A stretch of 64,000 nt of DNA from Halorubrum aethiopicum (GTDB lineage: Archaea; Halobacteriota; Halobacteria; Halobacteriales; Haloferacaceae): assembly GCF_001542905.1 (NCBI RefSeq), contig NZ_LOAJ01000001.1, positions 1,240,001 through 1,304,000 on the forward strand, in the 5' to 3' direction. The notes beneath the pieces were generated by a model. That model had not been told where the DNA came from and searched no databases. It worked only from the letters and a program-made list of their open reading frames with translations. Position numbers and translations under genes: made by a program. Of this stretch, positions 41,520 through 48,572 are shown one piece after another (position 1 is the first letter of the stretch; each line of letters starts with the position of its first letter).

Positions 41520-41665
41520 ACCCCACGGTTCCCGCCGAGGGGATTAACGGTTTCCCCCGACGCCGGCGGTCCCGTCGAGTCGAACTGGGCGGCCGGGTCG
41601 ATCGCGGCGGGCGGCCGTCGACCGCGAACGATACGCCTTTGGGCGGCTTTCGCGTACCGCCGACC

Positions 41666-42430
41666 GTGAGCCGATCTCGAACGCGCGTCGACGCCCACGT
41701 CAAGGTCCTCGACGACCGCGTCGTCGCCCGCGCGAAGGAGCGCGGGATCGACGCGCTCGTGTACGCGCCTCACTTCACCCGACTGCCGGCGATCCGCGAG
41801 CGCGCGGCCCGGTTCTCCGACGACGACCTGACGGTGGTCCCCGGCCGCGAGGTGTTCACCGGCGACTGGGGGAACCGCCGACACCTCCTCGCGATCGGGC
41901 TCTCCGATCCCGTCCCCGACTACGTCACCTTCGAGGGGGCGATGGCGGAGTTCGAACGCCAGGACGCCGCGGTGCTCGTCCCGCACCCCTCGTTCGCGAC
42001 CATCTCGCTCACCCGGCCCGAACTCGCCGCTCACGACGCCCGTGTCGACGCCATAGAGACGTACAACACGAAGCTGCTCGGCCACCAGAACGGCCGCGCG
42101 CTCGACATCGCGGACGACCTCGACCTCCGCGGGTTCGGCTCCTCGTACGCCCACCTCCGCCCGACGGTCGGCGAGGCCTGGACTGCCTTCGAGGGCGACC
42201 TCCCCGACGAGGAGGCGATCGTCGAGGCGTTCCGCGAGGGCCGCCCCCGGACGGTCGTCCACCGCGGCGGTCTCGACCACCGGCTCCGCGGGCTCGTCGA
42301 GTTCGGCCACCTCGCCTACGAGAACACGTGGGCGAAGGCCGAGCGGCTGTTCCTCTCCGGCGAGGAGCCCACGCTCCCCTCGAACGTCGCCTACGAGGGC
42401 CGGTTCGACGACGTGGCCGTCTACGAGTGA
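41666..42430 (+). CDS. PHP-domain metal-dependent phosphoesterase-like protein
   Basis: This 254-residue protein resembles the PHP superfamily. It has VDAHVKVLDDRVVARAKERG at the start, YAPHFTRLPAIRERA, the family-like VPGREVF and LVPHPSFATISLT, and a late acidic/His segment (GFGSSYAHLRPTVGEAW). The usual first DxHxH motif is reduced to DAHVKV, so metal content may differ. Related proteins hydrolyse phosphoesters of nucleotides or sugars; the substrate is unknown. The GTG at 41666 (MSRSRTRVDAHVKV) was chosen over far-upstream starts that lie in repetitive, Arg-rich shadow sequence. Confidence 0.78.
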   Translation: MSRSRTRVDAHVKVLDDRVVARAKERGIDALVYAPHFTRLPAIRERAARFSDDDLTVVPGREVFTGDWGNRRHLLAIGLSDPVPDYVTFEGAMAEFERQDAAVLVPHPSFATISLTRPELAAHDARVDAIETYNTKLLGHQNGRALDIADDLDLRGFGSSYAHLRPTVGEAWTAFEGDLPDEEAIVEAFREGRPRTVVHRGGLDHRLRGLVEFGHLAYENTWAKAERLFLSGEEPTLPSNVAYEGRFDDVAVYE

Positions 42431-42537
42431 GCGTCGGCGGGGATCGGTCGGCCCGTTTCCGTTCGAAACGACCGTCATGCTTCGGGTGCTTATAGAGCGG
42501 GTATTTTATCGGTGATCGAGGTGGTGAAAAAGAGATC

Positions 42538-42783
42538 GTTGCTGGGGCGGTGAACTCTTTCAAAGCCCCAGCCGGCTCCGGTCGAGGGCCTCGCTGTGCT
42601 CCTCGCTCACTTCGTTCGCTGCGGTGCTTGCGTCGGCCGTCTTCCCGGAGCCGGCTGCCCCTTTGAGTCCCACCCGACCGCAACCACCTCGCACCTCACA
42701 CCTCCCCAGCCTCGCTGCTCACTTCGTTCGCAGCGTCCCTCGCGGGCTCCTCGCGCCTCTCCGGGGCACTCGGAGGCGCGCCA
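42538..42783 (+). repeat. Dispersed structured repeat, copy E (in the 42431-42889 gap)
   Basis: The best-preserved copy, with head GTTGCTGGGGCGGTGAAC. The stem arms are 42561-42581 and 42645-42665: CAAAG/CTTTG plus 12 of 12 further pairs. The inner arm sequence (AGCCGGCTCCGG) is quite different from copies A and B but still perfectly complementary. An additional GCTGGGGC/GCCCCAGC pairing is possible at the head. The TTTGAGTCCCACCC block and tail are conserved. The terminal hairpin 42753-42769 is imperfect (6 of 7 pairs). It lies between convergent genes; I see no gene in the rest of 42431-42889. Confidence 0.85.
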
Positions 42784-42889
42784 CCGCTCCGGCGATCGCT
42801 CACTCCTTCGGCTGTACTGAGCGGTTGAGAGTGGAAAAACGGTCCGCGGCTGACTATCTCGACGAGACCGCTCCCCGCCGATTTCGGCC

Positions 42890-43381
42890 TCAGAGCCCGA
42901 AGCCGGCGGTCGCCGACGAGAGGTCCACGTCGAGCGAGACGACGTAGGTGGTGACCGCCCAGAACGCGGCTATCTCGAGGGCGGTGATGATAACGGTCAC
43001 GAGGTCCGCGTACTTGCTGCTCGTGGTGACGCCGAACGGCAGCGAGAACTCCTTGTCCGAGAACGGGTGAAAGAGCGCGATCCCCCGGCGGCTGCCCAGG
43101 AGATCCAGCAGGTAGTGGGTCACCACGCCGACCCAGACGAAGTGGAGGTTGTCGAAGACGATCGGGTACGCGAGGACGACCGCGAGCACCGGGAGGCTGT
43201 GGAGCGTCTTCCGGTGTTTGCCGAAGGCGGTGTCGACGTCGGGGAAGAGCGCGCCCAACACGATCGGTACCGTGATCTGGGCGACCTTCCGGGCGGTGGC
43301 GACGTCGACGCCCGGCTCCAGCACGAACCCGAGCCCGACGGCGAGAAGCAGCGCGTTCAACACGTGGCCGCGTTTGTTCAT
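42890..43381 (-). CDS. YdjM-like metal-dependent hydrolase-type membrane protein
   Basis: This 163-residue membrane protein matches the LexA-binding, YdjM (DUF457-type) family. Conserved acidic and His residues appear in LGALFPDVDTAFGKHRKTLHS (D-x-D and H motifs) and VVTHYLLDLLGSRRGIALFHPF. Four or five helices are seen. Family members are predicted membrane-bound metal-dependent hydrolases; the true reaction is unknown. The ATG at 43381 is directly upstream of a short run of 20-bp tandem repeats. Confidence 0.8.
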   Translation of the reverse strand: MNKRGHVLNALLLAVGLGFVLEPGVDVATARKVAQITVPIVLGALFPDVDTAFGKHRKTLHSLPVLAVVLAYPIVFDNLHFVWVGVVTHYLLDLLGSRRGIALFHPFSDKEFSLPFGVTTSSKYADLVTVIITALEIAAFWAVTTYVVSLDVDLSSATAGFGL

Positions 43382-43435
43382 GCCCCGTCTCTCGCGGCGT
43401 CGACCGAAAAGGCACGGATCGCGTCCGGGACGGGA

Positions 43436-43535
43436 CGCCCGGGATTCGACGATTGCGACCCGGATCCGAGGGTGGCGAGCCGGATCCGAGGATGGCGACC
43501 CGGATCCGACGGGAACGACCGGGATCCGGCGTCGA
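43436..43535. repeat. Five 20-bp tandem repeats
   Basis: Five units of exactly 20 bases start at 43436, 43456, 43476, 43496 and 43516. They are built on CGACCCGGATCCGAGGGTGG with single-base variation, the central CGGATCCG palindrome being best kept. They fill the intergenic space between the divergent YdjM-like gene and the aminotransferase gene. No spacers separate them, so they are not a CRISPR array. Confidence 0.85.
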
Positions 43536-43568
43536 AAGAGCCACGGGGGGCACACCCCATGAACGGAC

Positions 43569-44675
43569 ATGGAGTACGAGGAGCCCAAGTTCTTTCACGT
43601 GATGAAGTACGGCGTCGACGCCGACCGCGACGTCATCGACATGGTGAGCGGCAACCCCGACTGGGAGCCGCCCGCCGCGCTCCGTGAGGCCGTCGCGGCG
43701 TACGCGGAGCTGCCGTCCGCCGAGTTCCAGTACCCGCCGAGCGAGGGGATCCGGGAGCTCCGCGAGGCGATCGCGGTGAGACGCGGGGTCGACGTCGACC
43801 GGATCGTCCTCACGAACGGGACGGGCGAGGCGAACTACCTCGGGATGGCGCGGGCGCTGGAGCGCGACGCGGGCGACGAGGCGCTGCTCATGGACCCCGT
43901 CTACCCGTACTACCCCGGAAAGACCGAGCTGCTCGGCGGCGATCCGACCCTCGTCCCGACCGAGCGCGACGGCGGCCTCGACGTCGACGCGATCCGCGAG
44001 GCCGCGAGCGCCGAGACCGCGCTGATCGTCCTCAACACCCCGAACAACCCGACCGGCGCGGTGTACGACATCGAGAAGGTGCGGGAGGTCGTCGAGATCG
44101 CGACCGAGGTCGACGCGCTCGTCGTCGTCGACGAGGTGTACGACCGCTTCGACCACACCGGATCCTTCGAGTCGGCGCTCTCGATCGACTCCGACCGGGT
44201 GATCGTCACGAGCGGCTTCTCGAAGTCGATGGCGATCACGGGATTCCGCGTCGGCTACGCGATCCTCCCGGACGCGCACGTCGGCGCGGCGAAGACGCGG
44301 CACATGCTCGTGAACGTCGCGGGCTCGCGGCCCGCCCAGTACGCGGTCTCGCACGCGCTGGAGGCGACGGAGGAGGCGTACTACGCGGAGGCCCGCGAGC
44401 GGCTCGCCGACCGGATCGACGCGTTCACGGAGGCGCTCGACGCGGCCGGCGCGGAGTACACCCGCCCGGACGGCGGCTTCTACGTGCTGGCGCGGTTCGA
44501 GGGATTCCCCGGCACCATGGAGAACGTGAAGCGCCTGATCGACGAGGCGGGCGTCGCGGGCATGCCCGGCGACACCTTCGGGACCGCCCGCGACGACTGG
44601 CTGCGGTTCGCCCTCGTCACCCCGCGGTCGCTCGAGGCCGCGGAACGGCTCGTCGACTACTTCGCGGAGCGGTAG
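43569..44675 (+). CDS. PLP-dependent aminotransferase (class I/II)
   Basis: Fold-type I aminotransferase of 368 residues. It has MVSGNPDWEPP, the cofactor-binding NGTGEANYLGMARAL, NTPNNPTGAVYDIEKV, VVVDEVYDRFD, and the Schiff-base lysine in TSGFSKSMAITGFRVGYA. The conserved C-terminal arginine region is RFALVTPR. The substrate is probably an aspartate, alanine or aromatic amino acid; the neighbours do not settle it. The ATG at 43569 lies just after the 20-bp tandem repeats. Confidence 0.9.
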   Translation: MEYEEPKFFHVMKYGVDADRDVIDMVSGNPDWEPPAALREAVAAYAELPSAEFQYPPSEGIRELREAIAVRRGVDVDRIVLTNGTGEANYLGMARALERDAGDEALLMDPVYPYYPGKTELLGGDPTLVPTERDGGLDVDAIREAASAETALIVLNTPNNPTGAVYDIEKVREVVEIATEVDALVVVDEVYDRFDHTGSFESALSIDSDRVIVTSGFSKSMAITGFRVGYAILPDAHVGAAKTRHMLVNVAGSRPAQYAVSHALEATEEAYYAEARERLADRIDAFTEALDAAGAEYTRPDGGFYVLARFEGFPGTMENVKRLIDEAGVAGMPGDTFGTARDDWLRFALVTPRSLEAAERLVDYFAER

Positions 44676-44699
44676 CGGGCCCGTCTCACCCCGTTCCCC

Positions 44700-45866
44700 T
44701 CATCCCTCGACGTCGACGCCGGTGATCTCGAAGCGCGCCCCGCCGTCCCGGCTCTCCTCGACGCGGATGTCCCAGCCGTGCGCCTCGGCGATCTCCCTCG
44801 CGATGTTGAGCCCGAAGCCCGTCCCGTCGTCGTCGGTGGTGTACCCGGTCTCGAACACGCGTTCGCGGTCGGCCTTGGGGATCCCGGGGCCGTCGTCGGC
44901 GACGTAGAACCCGGCTCCGCCGGCGCTCGCCGCCCGCGTGGAGGTGTACATCGGCTCGACCACGCCGACCCGGACCGTCGCGTCCTCGCCGCCGTGGCGG
45001 ACCGCGTTGGCGAGGAGGTTCTCGAGCAGCTGTCTCACGCGTCCGGGGTCCCCGCGGATCTCGCCGTCGGCCTCGACGACGAGCGTCGCGTCGGCCGTCT
45101 CGACGCTCGTCCACGCCGCCTCGACCGCGTCCGCGAGCGAGATCCGCTCGACGTCGGCCACCGCCTTCCCCTCGCGAGCGAGCGCCAGGAGGTCGCCGAT
45201 CAGCGCGAGGCTCCGGTCGACCGCGTCGGCGGCCGGCTCGAGGTGCTCCCCGTCGCCGTCGGCGCGGGCGAGGTCCAGCCGCCCCTGCGCGACGTTGAGC
45301 GGGTTGCGGAGGTCGTGTGACACCACCTCCACGAACCGCTCGAGGCGCTCGCGGCGGCGCTCGGCCTCGCGTATCGCGCGGGTCGACTCCACCGCGGTCG
45401 CGACGCGGTGGGCCAGGATCGCGTCGCCGTCGGTCGTCGGGTCCCGGCGGACGTAGTCCGTGACGCCCGCCGAGAGCGCCTCGGAGGCGGAAAGCGTCTC
45501 GGTGGCGGAGCGGGCCTCGGCGGCGGAGAGTGCCTCGGAGGACGAGTCGTCGTCGCTCCCGGCGTCGGCGTAGACGACGAACGGGAGATCCGGGTCGTGT
45601 GCGCGAACGCGGTCGAGGAGCTCCAGCGCGTCGACGCGGTCCGCCCCGCCGGTCGCCGCGTCGCCCGCGTGGAGCGCGGCGGCGACGACGCAGTCGTAGC
45701 CTCCGGCGACGATCCGATCGAACGCCTCGTCGGCGTCCGCCGTGGGGTCGACGTCGAGCCGGTCGTCCGCCCGTTCGAGCGCGGCCGCGACGCGCTCCGC
45801 GGTACCGGGGTCCGATCCGACGAGGAGGACGTCCATCGGCGGGTCTGTCGTCGCCATGCGTTCCAC
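44700..45866 (-). CDS. Histidine kinase with degenerate N-terminal receiver
   Basis: This 388-residue protein has an N-terminal receiver-like domain (about 10-160: MDVLLVGSDPGTAERVAAAL). At the position of the phosphoacceptor aspartate it reads CVVAAALHAG, so the Asp is missing. A 24-residue Ser/Ala/Glu repeat (ALSAAEARSATETLSASEAL) interrupts it. A complete kinase core follows with H-box SHDLRNPLNVAQG, N-box LLENLLANAVRHGG, and G-boxes DDGPGIP and GTGFGLNI. No membrane helices. The start at 45866 suits a TATATG box near 45893-45898; 45857 is an alternative. Confidence 0.87.
   Translation of the reverse strand: MERMATTDPPMDVLLVGSDPGTAERVAAALERADDRLDVDPTADADEAFDRIVAGGYDCVVAAALHAGDAATGGADRVDALELLDRVRAHDPDLPFVVYADAGSDDDSSSEALSAAEARSATETLSASEALSAGVTDYVRRDPTTDGDAILAHRVATAVESTRAIREAERRRERLERFVEVVSHDLRNPLNVAQGRLDLARADGDGEHLEPAADAVDRSLALIGDLLALAREGKAVADVERISLADAVEAAWTSVETADATLVVEADGEIRGDPGRVRQLLENLLANAVRHGGEDATVRVGVVEPMYTSTRAASAGGAGFYVADDGPGIPKADRERVFETGYTTDDDGTGFGLNIAREIAEAHGWDIRVEESRDGGARFEITGVDVEG
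45476..45547 (-). repeat. Four 18-bp in-frame tandem units
   Basis: Units begin at 45476, 45494, 45512 and 45530 and share GCGCCTCGGAGGCGGAAA-like sequence. On the minus strand they encode the Ser/Ala/Glu-rich hexapeptide repeat within the receiver-like domain of the histidine kinase. This kind of tract is prone to unit gain and loss. Confidence 0.75.
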
Positions 45867-46007
45867 TCTCGATCGGATATCTCGGGCATCCGGTGTATAT
45901 GTGTCCCCCGCGACGGCGTGCGTCGCCGCATCGGGGCCGCGTCGGGGCCGCCTCCTCGCCGGCCGACGCGTCCAGGGCGGTCGACGAGCGACCCCCGTCC
46001 GCCGACG

Positions 46008-47555
46008 CTATCGCTCGTCGATCGCCGCCCGGACCGACGTCCGGTAGCGTCCGGCGAGTTCGCGGACGACGAGGCGGTCGCGGGGGTCGACACCGACGGC
46101 ACGGAGGACGAGCAGGTAGGCGGCGACCCCGACCGGGACGCCGACCGCGACGCCCGCGATCCCGGTGACCGCGACCCGGATCGTCAGCATGACGCCGACC
46201 ATGACCGCCCCCGCCGACAGCGGCGCGAGGAACGTCCGGTCGAACGGCCACAGCCCCTCGAACCGGCGGAGCAGCAGGACCTGCGCCCCGTTCTGGACGG
46301 CGATGGCGACGGAGGTGCCGAGCGCGGCCCCCACGAGCCCGTACCGGAGAACGAACGCGTACGTCAGCCCGACGTTGAGCGCCGCGAGCAGCCAGTCGAG
46401 CGCCATCCGGGCGTACTGGTGGTCCGTCATCATGAGGAGCCAGCCCGTCGCGCCGACGGCGCTGCCGACGAACACCCCGCCGAGGTAGACCACGAGCGGG
46501 AGATGACCTCTGAGGTACGTCTCCCCGAACAGCGCGAGCAGGGGCTCGCCGAACACGCCGAGGGTCGCGATGACCGGCAGGACCGTGGTGACGATGAGCC
46601 GGGTCACGGAGGCGTACACCGCGTTGAGCGTCCCCGTCCGGTCGTCCGCGTACAGCTCCGAGGCCACCGGCGGGAGCAGTTGGTTGAACGAGAGGAGGGG
46701 GATCCACGCGATCGAGACGAACACGAGGACGACGTTGTACACCCCGGCGGCGACCGCGGTGAGGAGCGCCCCGACGAGCAGCACGTCGATCCGGTTCTGA
46801 AACACCTTGCCGAGGCTGCTCATCGCGACCGGCGCGGCGTGGTCGTAGAAGCGGCGGGCCTCCCGGCGCGCGCCGCGGAGGGTGGGCGTGATCCCCGTGG
46901 CGCGCACCGAGACGGGGACGCCGACGGCGACGAGGAGCGCCGTGGCCGCCACGATCGCCCCGGCGACGCCGACGACGGAGGACCCGAGCGCCAGCGCGAC
47001 GGCCGCGCCGACGAGCCGGACCGCCGGCCGGCACAGTTTGTTGAAGAGGACCTCGCCGCGCGCGGAGCCGATCGCCCGGAAGACCGCGCCGGTGACGGTG
47101 ACGAGCCCCATCAGCCCGACGAGGACGCCGAAGAGCCGCATCGTCGGCGGGAAGGCCGGGTCGGCCACGGTGAGGTCGTTCACCCGCGGCGCGGCGATCC
47201 AGACGGCGAGCGCGAGCGCGGCCCCCGCGGCCGCCGTCGTCGCGTACGCGAGTCCGACCACCCGCGACCGGCGGCCGGGGTCCTCCTCGCCCGGAACGAA
47301 CCGCTGGAGCGCCGGCACGCTCCCGACGGGGACGATCCGGGCGAGCACCTGGGCGATCCGCCACGCGAGCGCGTACACGCCGTAGGTCGCCGGCCCCAGC
47401 CCGCGGGCGAGGACGAACTCCGTCGCGGTCATGAGCCCGCGCTGTGCGGAGAAGGCCCCGCTCGTGACGACGGCTCCGCCGGCGATCGTCACCAGCGCGT
47501 CGCGCTCGTCGTCGGGGATCTCCTCGGTCGTCTCCGGCGTCGACTCGGTACCCAC
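46008..47555 (-). CDS. Polysaccharide/oligosaccharide flippase (MOP superfamily)
   Basis: Membrane protein of 515 residues with about 14 helices in the layout of Wzx/MATE-like exporters. Such proteins flip lipid-linked oligosaccharides to the outside for S-layer or glycolipid modification. The N-terminus is acidic and soluble (1-22), followed by LARGLGPATYGVYALAWRIA, a typical early flippase motif. Later helices include FYDHAAPVAMSSLGKVFQNR and FNQLLPPVASELYADD. No glycan gene cluster surrounds it; the nearest glycosyltransferase is 16 kb away. The function is therefore inferred from fold. Confidence 0.85.
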   Translation of the reverse strand: MGTESTPETTEEIPDDERDALVTIAGGAVVTSGAFSAQRGLMTATEFVLARGLGPATYGVYALAWRIAQVLARIVPVGSVPALQRFVPGEEDPGRRSRVVGLAYATTAAAGAALALAVWIAAPRVNDLTVADPAFPPTMRLFGVLVGLMGLVTVTGAVFRAIGSARGEVLFNKLCRPAVRLVGAAVALALGSSVVGVAGAIVAATALLVAVGVPVSVRATGITPTLRGARREARRFYDHAAPVAMSSLGKVFQNRIDVLLVGALLTAVAAGVYNVVLVFVSIAWIPLLSFNQLLPPVASELYADDRTGTLNAVYASVTRLIVTTVLPVIATLGVFGEPLLALFGETYLRGHLPLVVYLGGVFVGSAVGATGWLLMMTDHQYARMALDWLLAALNVGLTYAFVLRYGLVGAALGTSVAIAVQNGAQVLLLRRFEGLWPFDRTFLAPLSAGAVMVGVMLTIRVAVTGIAGVAVGVPVGVAAYLLVLRAVGVDPRDRLVVRELAGRYRTSVRAAIDER

Positions 47556-47640
47556 GGTGGCTCGTCCGACCGAAGCGTCGTCCGTGGATTAAGCGGTTCG
47601 TTCCCGGGATCCGGCGAGCCGTGCCGGTTCGTGCGGGTAG

Positions 47641-48285
47641 CTACCCGAAGTTCTCGACTTTCGCGCCGTCGGGATCGCCGCCGCCGGCCTCGATCGCCGC
47701 CAGGGCGTCGTCGACGAACTCCGCGAAGCCGTAGACGAAGACGCCCTCGTCGGCCGCGCCGGTCAGCGCGTCCGCGACGGGCCCCGTCAGGTCGTCGTCG
47801 CCGCCGATCACCGCGATCGACGCGCCCCGCTCGCGGAGGTCGTCGAGGCGGGCCTCGTGAGCGGGGTCGTCGTCGCGGTAGACGACCGCGGCCTTCCCGC
47901 CGTCGTCGAGCGCGCGCCGGGCGATGGCGACGGCCGGGCCGACGCCGGGGCCGCCGGCGAGGACGACGACGCGCCCCTCGCCGTCGTAGTGCTGGTCGCC
48001 GAAGGGTCCGGTGAGCGACATCTCGACGCCCGGCTCGATGTCGGCGAGAAAGCGGGAGAACTCCCCGCCCTCCTCGAGGTCGATCCCGACGGTGACCTCG
48101 AAGGTCTCCTCCGTGGTGGGCGAGGAGAGCGTGTAGAACCGCGCGACGGACTCGCCGTCGATCTCCGTCCCCAGCTTCACGAACTGGCCGGGCTCGGCGC
48201 TGAAGCCCCCGGGCGTGTCGAACCGGATCGCGTACGTGTCCGAGCCGACCTCCTCGACCGACGTCACCGCGACTGTCGCGTCCAT
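47641..48285 (-). CDS. Flavin reductase-like FAD/NAD(P)-binding oxidoreductase
   Basis: This 214-residue protein resembles the ferredoxin-NADP reductase superfamily. The N-terminal FAD-binding barrel has PGQFVKLGTEIDGESVARFY with the RxYS-like RFYTLSSP motif. The C-terminal nucleotide-binding domain has LAGGPGVGPAVAIARRAL and ends with a short FVYGFAEFVDDALAAIE helix. It has no ferredoxin domain and its electron partner is unknown. It lies 287 bases upstream of the kor operon on the opposite strand, sharing the intergenic region. The ATG at 48285 was chosen over 48309 for the conserved N-terminus. Confidence 0.82.
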   Translation of the reverse strand: MDATVAVTSVEEVGSDTYAIRFDTPGGFSAEPGQFVKLGTEIDGESVARFYTLSSPTTEETFEVTVGIDLEEGGEFSRFLADIEPGVEMSLTGPFGDQHYDGEGRVVVLAGGPGVGPAVAIARRALDDGGKAAVVYRDDDPAHEARLDDLRERGASIAVIGGDDDLTGPVADALTGAADEGVFVYGFAEFVDDALAAIEAGGGDPDGAKVENFG

Positions 48286-48435
48286 ACGCCCCGTCGGTCC
48301 CTCGGACACAAACGTGTTCTCGTCTCGCTCCCGCCCCGCCGGCGGGCGGCTCGGATCGGACGAGCCGGTTCGACGCGCGTCGAAACCGACTGCGACGGTC
48401 GGTGTCTATCGGATCGGATCGGGTTGACGATCGGC

Positions 48436-48489
48436 CAATATTTGCGGGATCATTCGAAGTTCGAGGCCGATAAAGTGACAATATTCGCG
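48436..48489. promoter_or_regulatory. Direct repeat upstream of korA
   Basis: CAATATTTGCG (48436-48446) and CAATATTCGCG (48479-48489) are near-identical direct repeats 43 bases apart in an AT-rich stretch. They lie between the divergent flavin reductase and korA genes. A CCTTTTGATG box near 48538 is the likely korA TATA element, so the repeats sit about 50-100 bases upstream, where activator sites are usual. No regulator can be named. Confidence 0.4.
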
Positions 48490-48572
48490 AAAAACAGGAC
48501 GTTCGTTGAATAACGCTCGGGTACCGCCATCCAGAAGCCTTTTGATGAGTCCGAGTGAACCATCGACATAGA

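Noticed and set aside
43436-43535. Possible CRISPR array
   Set aside because: The 20-bp units are directly adjacent, without unique spacers, and no cas gene is present in the window.
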